This document shows, in pieces, positions 22,202 through 34,925 of a stretch of 64,000 nucleotides of DNA (positions within the stretch are counted from its first letter, which is position 1; every line of letters begins with the position of its first letter). A program made the position numbers and the translations under genes. The DNA is taken from contig JANATG010000002.1 of assembly GCA_029449235.1 (NCBI GenBank), positions 3,596,001-3,660,000 on the forward strand, written 5' to 3'. The notes under the pieces were generated by a model. That model was not told the origin of the DNA. It searched no databases and worked only from the letters and a program-made list of their open reading frames with translations. The stretch is from Linnemannia schmuckeri (Eukaryota > Mortierellomycota > Mortierellomycetes > Mortierellales > Mortierellaceae).

Positions 22202-25200
22202 ATGGACTCAACCAGACAAGACACCATTCACACCATGCACGCCGACAACGACACCGACACCGTCGCCTCCTCATCCACAGAAGACATCAAATCAAAACAT
22301 CTCTCCCACATCTCTGCTGACTCTGTAGCCACCACAGACTTTGGCGACGACGACGACGACCACCATCACCGCGACCTCCATCGTCGCAGTCACTCTGGAT
22401 CAGACTCGCTTTACTCTGTTGTCACCGAGACCACAGAACCCAACATCCAGACTGAAAAAGTCTTCTCTCCTACCACTAGTGCAACTTCAACATTATCAGA
22501 GAAGTCAACAGAGAACCTCACAATAACAACAGCAACGCCTCCAGCTAGCACGGGCATGCTGCCTGTCCAGAGAGGAGAGCAGCTCGACCCTTGGGGGTCC
22601 AATCCTTATGACCAAGAAGACTTGGCCACAACACTGCGCTTCCAAAGGAGCAAGGATGATGTCGATATTAACGAGTTTGATGCCGCCGAAGCTGCCGAAA
22701 TGCACGATACCGTCACAGGCTTGGCATCATCGTCCTCCTCACCCACCGCAGCCAGGGCTGTGACCTCCTCCCTGTCGACTTCCTCTACTTCTTCCCTTTC
22801 ATTCTTGGGTGGTAACGCCGGTGCCGATGCACTCGCCAGGCTCGACCGCGAATTCGAAATGCTGACCCAAGGCCAGGCGATCCAGATCACCACTACTGCT
22901 GCCAGTTCACCCCTTGCGCTAGAGTTCGACAGAGAGCAGTTGGATGATCCACGCGGGATCATGGAACGGTCCATTTCCGACAAGGACAAAAAGATCAAAA
23001 TGTCTAAACTGTTCTCCAGAGCTGCCTCCAACGGAGACATGAACAGAGTCGCCGATATGCTTGATAACTTTCGGGACTGGATCGACCTTGAGGCCCAGGA
23101 CGAGGATGGAACCACCCCACTGATTTACGCCGCCTGCTTTGGCCACACAGAAATTGCATTCATGCTGCTCGAGGCTGGAGCGCTGGTCGATGCCCGCGAC
23201 AAGTTTGGATGGACCGCCCTCGTCTGGGCAACAAACAACAAGCACGAAAACATTGTCCGACTCTTGCTCGAACAGGGAGCCTCCACCTCTGCTCAGACAG
23301 CCAAGGGTCACACCATCGTCGATTTTTTGCGCCATGACCCCAACGACAACACTAAGATTGTGCAAATCTTTCAGGAACCTGGCCGACGTGACAGTGTCTC
23401 AAGTAACGGATCTCTCTTCAGGACCAACAACTCGTCTCTTGGCGACGACTTTTTCTACCAGAGCGGGATCGAAGGATTCGAGGAAATTATGGCCGAAAAC
23501 GAGCGGCGGTATCGGATGGCCATGGACAGTGCCAATGCGTTTGATGTCGACATGGCTGACCTCTCCTTAGCTGATCAGGTGCGTGTCTAGGTGTTTGTTC
23601 TATATTTTTTTTGTTTATTTTCCTCCTTCCCATCCTTCTTCTCTTGAAGCTGTGTTACCATGGGCAGTGTCAGTCGGCTGTTCCCCAATTAGCCCTTGTC
23701 GGCCTTTTTTTTTTTGCCCTTGATGTTCTTTCCCCCCTATCGATTTCTATTTTGCCTGTGCGGCATGTGCATATTTCGGATGAAAACCTGTCTTTTTTCT
23801 TTTTTTTTTCCTTTTCCATTTTCCTGTGCTTGGCGATGCAATCCCTGCTTTGGGCTTGATCGACAGATGACGACACAGTGAGAAGGGATAGAGAAAGAAG
23901 GAAAGATGAGGAACAAAAGAGACGGTTGAAATACGGCTGGGCGCAAGAACTATTTTTGTCGAATGCACCATGAGGGGGGAAAGAGAGACAATTGAAAAAG
24001 GGGCATTCAAGTCGGATCAGAGGGCAGGAGGATGTGAATGTGAGTGAGCAGGAGTGAGCATGAGGGTGAAATAATGATGAGGTGTGAGAGAGGGGCGGAT
24101 GAAATTATTTGGGCCGCATGCGAGTCGCTTGACCTCATCCATGAACAGAGCACTGCTCTCCTATATTTCATCTCACAATCTTGTTTGATTCTTCGAGGTA
24201 TTTGGTATGTTAACTAACAATCGTTATTTTTGCAACAATTGTTCTCATCTCTCCCCATGAAATGGCCTCTGCACTCTCAATTAGCCCCAACTGGACGATG
24301 AAGGAGAATTCGAGTGGGATCGCTGTCTGCCGGATCAGATGTTTGTCTTCTCGAGCAAGGACATTAAGCACATCATCGAGACCACCATCACGACCATGGA
24401 ACCAACACGCTCAAGATCCCACAAACCCATCCCTGCCTATGTTCTATTCTTGGCTGCAAGGTTTGCCCACTATTTCAGCTCACCAGAATTGTTGGAGGAG
24501 CTGCTCGAGGCCACTATTCTTGCCATCAAGAACGTAACAAAGGTATTGTTGGGCGGAAAGGAGAGCGAGGGTCTACTTGTCCAAAGGCAGATGCGAGGGG
24601 TCTGTGCATAATTTTTCAGGGGACATGGGCTAATAAGGCTTTTGTTTATTTTTTCTCCTCGTCGGGATAATTAGGCCAAGCCAGAGGACATGACTCTGAC
24701 AGCCTACTGGATCTCCAACACCAGCGTTTTGCTGCACTTCCTTCGCAAGGATGTTGGTATCAACCAGGCCACGGATTTCCACCAGATGAGGATTGAGGCG
24801 CTCTTGTTGGACATGGTTCAGATGATTGTTGTCGATGCCGAGCGGAGGATTGAAAAGATTCTGGAACCGGCGATGCTCGAACACGACACGATTGCAGGAA
24901 TGGATGAGGTGAAGTTCCAGTCTGACTGGGCTTTTCTCTGGAGAGGCAGCATGAGCAAGGCGTCGTCCAAGAACAACACAGCCAAGCGAGCCAGCTCTCC
25001 ATTATCGCCCAACTTGACATCGACATCGACTTTTGCAGGATCCGCAGTCTCTGGCACATCGACACCCAACCCTCCACGACCATTGACACGGACATCGTCC
25101 TCATCGATGATCCCTCTTGCCAACCGGCCCCCATCGCCTCGTCAGCGCCGCATCTCTCCTAGAACCATCACGACCATGTTGTCGTCGTTGTTGTTCGTGA

Positions 25201-26018
25201 TGCAGACCTATGACATACATCCAGACTTTATTCACTATGTGCTCGCCCAGTTACTGTACTACGTCTCGACTGAGGTGTTCAACCGGATGATCTCCAACAA
25301 AAAGTTGCTCTCTCGCAGTAAGGCGCTTCAAACCCGACTCAACCTTTCGATTCTGGAGGACTGGATCCGTCTCAATAATTTGCCATCCAAGCTGCATGAG
25401 CAGTTTGCGCCCTTGGTTCAGCTGCTTCAGTTGTTGCAAGTGCTCTCTCTCCAGGAAGATTTCCCCACCTGGATCGAGACTCTCAAGAAGCTGGAGCTTT
25501 TGAACCCAACTCAGGTCAAGCGAGTCGTCAGTGCTTATCGGTTTGAGGTGAACGAGCCTCGATTGAGCGAAGAGATTACGCAGTACGTCCTCCAGGTCGC
25601 AGCAGATACCGAGCGGATGGTCCGTCGGCAGATGATGGACCGGAAACGAGAGCGTCCTTTGACGATGATGTCGATGACCAACGTGTCTCCTGCACCTGCG
25701 ACGGCAACTGCGCCAGCGACGGCACGGTCATCGGTAGAGACGGTAGCGACTATGACGACGACGGCATCAGCACCTGCAGTACCCCAGCAGTCTCCGGCAG
25801 CCTTGTTGACCGAGGCGGAGAAGGCTAGGGCACGACAGCGCCAGCGTGATCAGGAGGAGGAGGCTACTTTGTTGAACGAGACGCGCAACAGCAAGGCATG
25901 GCTCGCATTGCTGATCCCTGAGAACATGGCGGAGCGCGAGCATGGGATCGAGCGAGTCTTTGTCCCCCTTATTCCCGAAGAGATGATGTCGTTGCTGGAC
26001 ACCTATTCATCATCCTAA
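22202..26018 (+). CDS. Ankyrin-repeat and DIL-domain protein
   Basis: Three exons: 22202-23578, 24285-24542 and 24675-26018, all phase 0, giving 992 residues. Residues 1-265 are disordered (acidic and Ser/Thr-rich, with an Asp/His run DDDDDHHHRDLH). Ankyrin repeats occupy about 268-380 (DGTTPLIYAACFGHTEIAFM, FGWTALVWATNNKHENIVRL). The DIL (dilute) domain starts after PQLDDEGEFEWDRCLPDQ (about 460) and runs to about 850 (YVLFLAARFAHYF, LTAYWISNTSVLLHFL), split by a Ser/Pro insert near 635-690. DIL domains occur in class V myosin tails and afadin; fungi have stand-alone ankyrin-DIL proteins of unclear role, probably linked to vesicle transport or cortical scaffolding. An alternative start is ATG at 22235. 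Intron 1 is 706 nt. Confidence 0.9.
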
Positions 26019-26066
26019 AAATACACCTTTTATTTCTTTTTTGCTTAGCTTTTTGTTTCTTTTTGT

Positions 26067-26435
26067 TCATTTTTTGTCTACTACAGCACACAACACACCT
26101 CCAAAAAAATAAACTCGTACCATATCTGTTTTCGCATTGTACTCAGTTTTGTCTATGAGTGAAGAGTCATCGAATGTAGCCCAAATACAGTGATGTCGCA
26201 GGCCATCATCGTCCAGGGTGGGTTTCAGCTGTACCGTTTCGAGTGGGTGCCGGGAGGAATGCATACAGTTGTTCCACGTTTTTCCTTTGGTAGTTTATCC
26301 GTGAACAGAGCACCTGTGTGTTTGTTTGCGAAGATGAACCAAAGGAGGGTGACAACCTTTCAGTATTGAGACTGAGAGTACCTTACCCGTCATGAGTCGA
26401 TTGTGATTATCCTTGTGTTCCAGGAGCCAGTTCAT
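26067..26435 (-). CDS. Possible small gene or gene fragment (88 residues)
   Basis: A two-exon model on the minus strand: 26435-26387 and 26284-26067, with donor G|gtaagg and acceptor ccaaag|. The joined frame reads HNRLMTG then KTWNNCMHSSRHPLETVQ and LDDDGLRHHCIWATFDDSS. Its composition looks like real protein rather than low-complexity noise, but I do not recognise it. The gene is squeezed between the converging end of the ankyrin-DIL gene and the cysteine dioxygenase promoter. The start codon is uncertain and the last 20 residues may be intron read-through. It may be a remnant. Confidence 0.3.
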
Positions 26436-26706
26436 TTGCTTCGAGTTGTTTACCTCAACTACCTGTGGGCTAGGCCAGGACTCCACACAAATTATGTGAA
26501 AGTTGGTTTCAATTTTTTCAACTCGTCAGTTTTCAATTTTTAGCTTTTGTTGAAGAGGATAAAAATGGTACTTTTTTTTTTTTTTTTCTTCCTCTCAACA
26601 ATCGTAACAGCACAACCATCCTTCTTAAATTCACGAACGTAAAACTATCATTCATTCCTCCCTCCTCACTCTCTTTTCATCCCTTTACCAACAACAAATC
26701 CCTAAA

Positions 26707-27630
26707 ATGTCCACTTCACTTTCCTCCACTCCTACTACCACAGCCCCAGACCCAGTCCCAGTCCTAGTGCCAACATCCCTTGACGAACTTGTCAAACTCT
26801 TGCACGCAGAGCTGGGCTCGAACGGACTGGACAGCGAAGGGGTGGACGTAGACCGAGTCAAGGCCCTGATGACCAACTATGCCTCAAACGAGGAGGATTG
26901 GAAGAAATACGCCCATTTCGATAAGGGTCGGTATACTCGTAACCTGGTCGATGATGGCAACGGCAAATTTAATCTCATGATCCTAGCCTGGCCCGAGAAC
27001 GTTGGAAGGTATGTCATGCTTAACTGTGCCAAGAAGATAGTAGAAAGCAGTAGAGATTGTCTTTGGTGAGGTTTATTGAACTTGGATACCGTGCTTAGTT
27101 CTAACACTCCTTTTTTTTTTCTCCTACTCCTTTTCTTCCTGTATAACAGCGCTATCCATGACCACTCCGGTTCCCACTGCCTGATGAAGGTCCTGGACGG
27201 CAAGCTGAAAGAAACCCTGTATGACTGGCCCGAGAGAATCCAGTTCGAATCCGGCGGTCATCATCTCGATTCCGGTCTCGGCAGCGACAACAGCGACAGT
27301 GACGACTCCTCCTGTGTCAAGTCTTCCAAAACTAGGCCGATGGTGATCAAGAAAGAAACGATCCTGCACCGAGACGAATGCGCCTACATGTCCGACCAAC
27401 TGGGTCTCCACCGAGTCTCAAACCCGCTCAAGTCTGCTGGTGCCGGATCCCTGTCCTTGCATTTGTATACGCCTCCTTATGAGACCTGCAAGACGTTTAA
27501 TGAAAAGTCGTCGATTGCCAGGGCGTCTGGCAAGTGTGTTTTTTTTTCGGAGAAGGGTGAGAAATTGCAGAGTTGTCCTTCTGCGGCGTATTTGGCTTGT
27601 TCTTTGACCGAGAACGACAAGGATCAGTAG
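26707..27630 (+). CDS. CDO1: Cysteine dioxygenase
   Basis: A cytosolic non-haem iron enzyme that oxidises cysteine to cysteine sulfinate with O2. Two exons: 26707-27008 and 27150-27630, giving 260 residues. The junction reads WPENVGSAIHDHSGSHC, the cupin motif with iron ligands His104 and His106, and Cys111, the partner of the Cys-Tyr cross-link. The third ligand is His188 (GLHRVSNP) and the cross-link Tyr is 207 (LHLYTPPY), matching mammalian His86/His88/His140, Cys93 and Tyr157. An acidic Gly/Asp/Ser insert (about 136-163) makes it longer than the 200-residue animal enzyme. The N-terminal 25 residues are Ser/Thr/Pro-rich. Confidence 0.95.
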
Positions 27631-29242
27631 ATCAGTTGTAGAATTTGTTCCTGATAAGCCCCTGATGGATCATTGACGATGATCCTTTTGGTTGCGGTTC
27701 TGCTTCTCCGTCATTTTCGTTGATGGGGTTGTTGCTAAACAACATCCCCATTTCTTTGTCCTCCTGCTATCACTCCTTCCTGCGGATCCCGATCCAACGG
27801 CCTCCTCCTGTATATCATCCCACTTGTAAAAAAACAAAACAATTGAATAAAACCCGCTGTGTTCTCAATACTTTTAACTTTCCAATATGGTAAAAAATCC
27901 TGACTCTGGTCCACCTTTCCTATTCTGTTGTTTCCAATCGCTTGTTGTTTGTAATCCTGCTGCTACCTCTGACTCAAAAATAAGCCGATTTTTGTTGTTG
28001 TCATTTGAACCATACGTGGACGAAAGGTTTCTCTTCACGTACGAAAGAGAGGAAATAACGATTTGATGGCATGGAAATAGTGTTGGTAGGTAGCGAAGAA
28101 GGAAGGAAGGAAGGAAGGAGAGGTGAGGGCAGGAAGTGTAGAGGTAGAAGTAGAAGAGTTGATGTTGAAGTGTTGGGTGGAGGTAGGTGTGCATGCGAAG
28201 TTGAGGGCACGATCAGTTGGTCCGTGTGTTCAACGTAGATCGTGTGTTGGGCTGGTGCTTGGTACTCAAATACTGTTCCGAAAAGTCATTCCTGTTTCGT
28301 TATATCGGTTAGGTGAACAAAAGCCTTCTGAAAAAAAAAAAAAAAAAACGTGCGAGGCATAGAGTCGTCCAAGGAGGCGGATGGAGGTGGGATGGAATGT
28401 GAAATGAAGAGGAAAGAAAGGAAAAGGAGAGGAGGAGGGGGGAAGAAAGAGTATCGACAAGAACTTGAACTTCAGGGTCTTTTCTTCGCCTACGAGCAAG
28501 GCACAGGCTGCAAACGATGGCGCCATAGCCATCCAATCATAACTCGTAATTAATCAGGCACAACTCCTTTGGGTATTTTTTGTAAGGATCACGTGCAGGT
28601 AGCGCATTGACGCGTGTTTTACCAATTTCGCCACACCATGGCGTCTGAAGGCGATGGTGTAAAGACATCCAGGGGGTTATGCCTTGGTCTTCAACTGATG
28701 CAGCGGTTGGTGATAGAAGCACGTTTGAGGAATAATGGAGAGAAGGCGGGGGTAAGCTACCAGAACAATGACGGGGATGGAGATCGAGGAGGGGCTGGAA
28801 ACAAAAGAAAGGAGAGAGCTATAAAGAACTAAGGCAAGAGGGAAAAAAGAGTAGCAAGGAATAAGAAGCAATGCTTGGCAAGAAGAACAAAGGAAGGTCG
28901 CAATAGCGTGCATGAATGCTCTCACGACCTACGTCTGTGTATATGCACAAATATGGCCTCGAACCAGCCAAACGGGTCTCAAACGCAGTGCTTCGAGGAT
29001 GTCTCTGCTTGTTTTTTTTTTTTTTTTTTTTTTTTTGTCCCTGAAATGGATAGACATCATATGTAAGTTTTATGCCTTGACCCAAAGGCTCTCGTATTGT
29101 ATTCTGTTGTTGCTCTTTCACTCCCTCCGCCTACTCTCTTGTTTTTCTCACCTTTCTTGTGTCTTTCCTTTTCTTTCTTCTTTTCCTTCTCATTCACTCT
29201 CCAAATCACCTTCCTTCTTTCTTCACCCATCGCAAAAAAACA
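27631..29242. other. Intergenic region, CDO1 to TM2 gene
   Basis: Contains an aataaa-like signal near 27846, a GAAG repeat near 28097-28118, an A18 run near 28331-28348, a T run near 29011-29036 and a pyrimidine-rich leader before 29243. No protein-like frame or tRNA was identified. Confidence 0.5.
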
Positions 29243-30372
29243 ATGGCGAACTACGGAGCAACCAACGCCGCCCCCGCCGGAGCTCGCGACCAAGAGTCTC
29301 AGGCCCTCCTTAACGGCCAGCACGTCAACACCGAGGCCAACGACACCTTTTACGGCCGCACCTTTGTCCACGTCCATACCCACCGCAAGCGTTATTTCGC
29401 TCTCTGGCTCTTGGCTGCCATCACTGCCGTCTCGACCGTCGTTGGATTGCACTACTACCACCACCAGCACAAGGACCATACTCCTCCTTCGGGTGACGAG
29501 GGGAAGTTGGTTGAGGGACTTTTGACTAGCTTGCGTCCCCCCTCGGTTTGTCAATCTGATCGGTCATACCCTATTGCCATCCTTTTGTCCATCTTCTTGG
29601 GAGAGTTTGGGTACGTTACTTGCAGGGAGAGGGAGAAAGAATAGGCGGGAAGATGTTTGATTGATCTTGTAGAAAGAGTTATGCTTGCGCTTGTTTTCTT
29701 TGTTTTTGCTGTGTGGGAGAATCGACTTTCTGGTGATTTTCTGCTGTTCATGGAAAACAGGAAACGAAATCAACTAACCCTCGACTTCTTGTTTTCTTTC
29801 GTCTTTCCCCTCTTCCATGAATAGCGTTGACCGTTTCTATCTTGGATATATCTTCACCTCCCTCCTCAAGCTTGCCACCGGTACGTCCTCCTTTTTCTTA
29901 TTTTTTTTTTTTCCTTCACTCCTCCATGTCTTACTTCTTCGTTTCCCTTTACGCCCTCTCGAGACTATCGAACCATGAAATCTGAGAAAGAAACACAGAG
30001 GCCAAATGACGCGGGAGTAAAACAGACAGGGCACATGGAACGGATATTCGAAAGCATGCAACAAGTACGGTCTGGCACAGAAAGAGCAGAAGGATAGACG
30101 GGAACAAGAAAAACGCTAGTTATTTTTGAATTTCAACAGCCATCGTTCAACAAGCCGACACTTCAGCCTCCCATCTCCCCGTTGTTGTGTTGACCGCGAA
30201 GAAAAGATAGAAAGCGAAAACATGCACATTCTGACAACTTCATGCCGTTTTTGTTTCTGTTACTTTTATTCTGTTAGTTGGTGGATTTGGTATCTGGTAC
30301 ATTGTCGATATTGTATTGATCATTCTCGGAACCCTTCCCGACCACAATGGATGCCGCTTGGTTGCTCCTTAA
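29243..30372 (+). CDS. TM2-domain membrane protein
   Basis: Three exons: 29243-29610, 29825-29880 and 30278-30372, giving 172 residues. Residues 1-47 are hydrophilic with a His-rich patch (FVHVHTHRKR); the first membrane helix is FALWLLAAITAVSTVVGLHY (about 52-71), followed by another His-rich loop. The TM2 domain (about 108-165) has two helices joined by the signature GVDRFYLG, assembled across intron 1, and continues LLKLATVGGFGIWYIVDIV across intron 2. TM2 proteins carry a conserved DRF-type turn; their biochemical role is not settled. Exon 3 fixes the end (CRLVAP then TAA). Reading through intron 1 would destroy the DRF motif, which supports splicing. Confidence 0.9.
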
Positions 30373-30594
30373 ACTGTGACATTGCAAGCAAAAACAGCGG
30401 GCGTCTGTCAATAGCAACAAAATAAGACACATGGAGAAGAAGAACGACTTTTTCGACGAAAACTCTTTAACGACTATTTACTAACAGGCGACTATCACCA
30501 ACACATCGAATAAAACTTATTTCCAAAATGCGCACTTTTCGGGGATCATGCAGGATATATTGTACACGGTGCTGAGGACCCGCGATGCCGCAAA

Positions 30595-30627
<33 letters not shown>

Positions 30628-31256
30628 TTTGTTTGTAGTGGTCGTTTTGGGACCGGAGCAGAGAATGTCGATGGCGGCGGTGTGGCGACGAGGATAGAGA
30701 GCTTCATGAAAATGAGTCGATTATTTTTGGGCTGAAAAGGTAGATGAGGTGGCTCTTTGGGTCCATATTGTTTGAAAGGTAAACACGGAAGCTGAGGAAG
30801 GGTATAAAAAGAGAAAAGTGTTTAATAATACAGAGCCCGTGTTGCTGGCGGCAGATGCTTAGAAATGGCAGAGAGTGAACAAGGGTGTTACCGAGTCGGC
30901 ATCTTTGACGCGTGACTTACGAAGAGTGGAAGTGATCTCTATATTCCATTGCAAGAACAAACTGTTACAAAACACAGAGTTCTATTATCGGGTGACCAAG
31001 ATTGATAAAAGCCTTTTTGCCATATCGGTACAAAGGTAAGACTGATACGTTTCAAATAGAACAAGGAAGAAAAGAATAAAAGAGAGGAGAAAAAGCGAGC
31101 ACGAACACAAGGCAATTCGTCAGTCCCCTTCGTGTAGTTCGATCACATGTGGATGCTTAGGATCATATCCAAACCACCCACGAGTAAACTCTGCGCCCTA
31201 AAAGAAGAAAAATAATTACTTATAGCCTTTAATTGTCGGTCACCTTGCGGCATTAT
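30373..31256. other. Intergenic region with a possible unplaced exon
   Basis: A T run covers about 30597-30626. On the minus strand 31197-31120 is preceded by a good acceptor (cttcttttag) and reads 25 codons, starting GAEFTRGWFGYDPKHPHVIE, to a TGA. It resembles a terminal exon, but I could not connect it in frame to the ELYS-like gene upstream of it on that strand. Confidence 0.4.
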
Positions 31257-34200
31257 CTAATCCGAATCCAGGTCCATAATCTCAACCGACGAGACCCTTG
31301 GCTTGTTTACGTCAAATGCACCATGGGTGGTAGAAACGCGCTCATCGTCATCCACAGACATCGCATCAGCACGATCCCTTTTAGCACCGTCCGTCTCGCC
31401 CTTCTTTTCCTCACCAGTCAAAGTCCTCGTTACCCAATCCAGATCCAATCCCTTCAGACTTGTCGAAGGCGCGTCCGTCTCATCCAAAAGTGCTAAAAGA
31501 ATGCCCTTACTTCCAGAAGCAAGCTCGGCTTTTTGTTGCTTCTTCACGCCACCCTGGGGGCGATCCTGCACTCCACGACCCGTGTTGAACGACAAGTGGT
31601 TCGACAAGGCTGTCCGCCCTGCAGCAGTAGCAGGAGTGTGACTTGATTGCCCTTGCTGCTGCTCTTTCTCAAGTTCCAAGATCAGCCTTTGAGGGGCCGG
31701 CAACACCTTGACCAGCTGATCAATTAAGACCTGTCGCTTCTGGCTCCTGCTCATCGCGGATTGAGATGGGCTTCCTCTGTTCTGATCGCCACCAAACTGA
31801 CGGCTGTTGCGGCGGTTAATCGCATCACGATGAAACTGCTCTGCCTCGTCCTTTTCCCGCTCGACAATCAATCGCTTGCGGTGCATCCGGATCGCCTCCA
31901 TGAATCGCGAGCGGTTGACGTAGTACATAATCAGGAACTCTTGACCGATCTCACGCGTCAGACCTGAATGACCATCACAGTACTCGATGAACATTTGTTC
32001 CTCAGTTTCGTTCATTGTCAACTGTGAGAGCACCTGGATGCCCTTCCTGTTAGGTTTGTCTATTTTTTTTGGGTTCAGCAATCCAAGCAATTGTTGTTTC
32101 AGCAGAACGCCTTCGATAGTGCATGAAACGTTAGTCGACATAAACAACACAACAGCTTGGACTTACCGAGGAAGCAATGGTCTAACAAACCGGTGAACAA
32201 ACGCTTCTTTCTGTTGGCTGGATCATCCATCTGCTGACCTTCTATGGCAGGGTGGTGACTTGTAACTGCAGGTGATCTCTGGTAATAGAATGCCTCTGTA
32301 AAGTCGGTTTCGATTAGAGTCTTCATCTTGGTATCGATGAACCGCTCCGAGGTGTAGTCCAAGTCAGCCGCTATAAGGAATTGTCTTGCCAATTGTGGCG
32401 ATCCGTGCTCTGCAATGGCGTCAATCACGTCCTCGATCCAGTCTACCGTCAGTCCTGGTCTCGACAAGTATAACACTGCCGTCTACAATCACAATCCAAA
32501 GAATAAGAGTCAGGTCTCATCTTTCTCGTAACTCTGTAAAAGATGTATGATTTGACTATGTCTTCCTTACCTTGAAGTCAAAATGGTCGAGTGCCCAGAA
32601 TCCGTTGATGAGATCGACAAACTTGGATGGGATCCTGTATTCCCGAAGGAACTGCTCACTGATATCTCCATGCTGGTCCTTCAAGAGGTAATATGCCAAG
32701 CAGTTCCTGTTGTCCGCTTCGAGGTTGCCGTTAAAATAAATGTTGGTCCACAGGTTACGTTGTTGTGCGTGGTTCTTGGGAGGATACAGCACCCCAGCTA
32801 GAAATATCCAAAATTTGTGTGAAAATACTATGCGTTAGAGGTCCATACTTTAGGCAATGATGATACCAATTCACCAACAGTCAAAAATCCTGAGATTTTA
32901 CCGTCAAGTCCGACAAACTCCAAGAGGCGGTCATAGAAAAGTCTACCACCCAATTGCTTGCGTCGTTGTTCAATCTCGTCTAGCTCCGAGTCGCTGTATG
33001 TAAACTTGGCCTTCTCCTGGAAGAATGTGCTGTACAGTGGTGCCACGTCCCTGCGTGCAGATTCTGGTCCCTCAGCCCCCTCAGCCCATTCAGACTCCAG
33101 GCGGTTGGACTCGGTATCGGCTGCCTTGACATAGGATACGAGCTTGCTGAGGTACAGGACCATCAATTCGTACGAGTTGGTTTGCGGGCTAATATCCAAA
33201 AGCGTACCGCCTCCAACGTCGTCCATCGAGATAACATCCGGCTCTGGTACGTCGTTTTGGTTGATCTGCACTGTGGCGAGATGGGTCAGTGATGGCGCAT
33301 TCTCAAAGTCTGTTGAAAAGATGCAGTGGACGCGACGACCGTTGGTATCCTCAGAGACTGCAGTCGCCAATGTGCTTCCGCCTGTCGAGACCTCACCCTC
33401 CACTGTTGGTGGTCGCACGTAGCCCAAGAGTCGAGAATCCGATTTCTGAAGGCGGAGATAATACATTGAAACCGCGGGTGATTCGTTATTCTCCTTGCTA
33501 CTACCTGGCCAAGATCCCTGTCCAACGACCAAAAGATCCAGACCATCATCCTTTGTTTGTTTGAGGGTGAGGTTGGTAATAGGCAGATTCTTGGAGTGAA
33601 GATCCTTAATAGTCATGAGAGCCTCCAGTTTGTTACCCTCCTGCGCGTCGTCGTATCGGATGACAACAACCTTTCCCTCTGATGTTCCTGCCACTAACAC
33701 GGGACGTGTTCCTGTGTTCTTGTTGGAAAGAGCTACAAGGCACGTAATCTAGAAAGAGAAATGGTCAACGTATAAGCCGTCTTTGCATTCTTCCATGGAG
33801 TGCTCAAGTGTTGATCCTCGCTGATATGTGAATGCTGCCTTACCGATCCATCTTCCAGCCATTTCTCGTGTTCTGGTTCCTAATAGCCCATGAAAAATAA
33901 TTACTTCATGTCAGTTCACTATCCATTAGACGAATAATCAATCAGCAAACAAATTCATAGACGAATGGCATACCTTGTTGCAGGAAACTTGCCCGGTGAC
34001 GGAGACAGTAAACTTGTACATAGTCACCCATCCATTCCGGTGCCCGAGGACCAAAAGCTGTCTCCGGTTGTTCTGGATACGGCCCTTGGACTGTGACTGA
34101 TTCTCTTCTCCGTTGTCGTCTTCCTGTTCCTCGTCCAGGTCTATCGATGTCGGCGAAGCAGGTCCTTGGTAGCCTTTCTGCAGATGGAAGGAGGACGACG

Positions 34201-34925
34201 ATGATGATCGGGAGGACCGAGGAGATCCAGGTGAGATTAGTGGTGGTGCCGAAGAGGACGGGGAGGTAAGGGAGAAGGATGATGACGATAATGACGATGT
34301 TGACAAGCGCAGCGAATGTGGTTGCGACTGCGGCTTGCCCCATGACTTTACTAAACGATGTCTCACCATGATTGCTTGCTGTGGCGTCACTATCGATGCG
34401 GTCAAGAGTCGCGACGGAGAGACGAGCCATTGGAGTTGAAGTGTCAGCAGGTTCCAAATAAAGACGTGGTCCCGGTCCTCGTCGCCTTCCCGCACCACGA
34501 ACACTATTGTGTGCGATTCACCAACGTATGCATCCTGGACATTGACGATTTGGATCTAGGATAAAAAGTTGAGGTTCAGTTATCTATCTTGTTGACGTGT
34601 AATCCTTCCTCCTTATTGTTTTATATCCAAGTCCTTGTTTTCGTTTCGGGACAAAGGGCATTGCTATGCTGTTGTCACGTATAAAGTGCAGCAGTACCTG
34701 GTCGCTCTTAAGCAAGTGTCTGAAGCGTTGTTTGATATCAGTAATGGAGAGGGAGGCAAAGATCTTGTCGTGACACGTAAAGGTGTCGCGGACCTCGATG
34801 AAGGACGAATCGAATCGGTAGAACCAGAAGGCATCGGCGGCCTTTGCTCCGACGAATGCGGCTCCATGAAAGTCCTTGCTGAAGAACTCGTGTGCGACAG
34901 GTCTGAATTCTGTAGGATGACTCAT
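31257..34925 (-). CDS. ELYS-like nucleoporin (nuclear pore assembly)
   Basis: Seven exons (minus): 34925-34698, 34555-33974, 33879-33844, 33748-32902, 32797-32571, 32482-32167 and 32110-31257, giving 1029 residues. The N-terminal 560 residues are beta-propeller-like (FVVREGDEDRDHVFIWNLLT, LLVLGHRNGWVTMYKF, VLVAGTSEGKVVVIRY) with a Ser-rich insert. From residue about 565 the ELYS helical domain begins (GVLYPPKNHAQQRNLW, CLAYYLLKDQHGDISEQFL, SRPGLTVDWIEDVIDAIA, HGSPQLARQFLIAADL). The tail is charged and disordered, ending EIMDLDSD. ELYS/Ely5 proteins attach to the Nup107-160 Y complex. The exon 4/5 junction uses GAC G|gtaaaa, the only donor I found that keeps the phase. Fusion with a further 3' exon at 31120-31197 is unproven. 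Confidence 0.82.

Noticed and set aside
21348..22328. 326-codon Ser/Leu-rich open frame before the ankyrin-DIL gene
   Set aside because: It overlaps the start of the real gene in another frame and reflects a CT-rich leader.
28540..28640. tRNA-like string on the minus strand (GTGGCGAAATTGGTAAAACACG)
   Set aside because: It resembles a D-arm, but there is no T-loop consensus and no acceptor stem.
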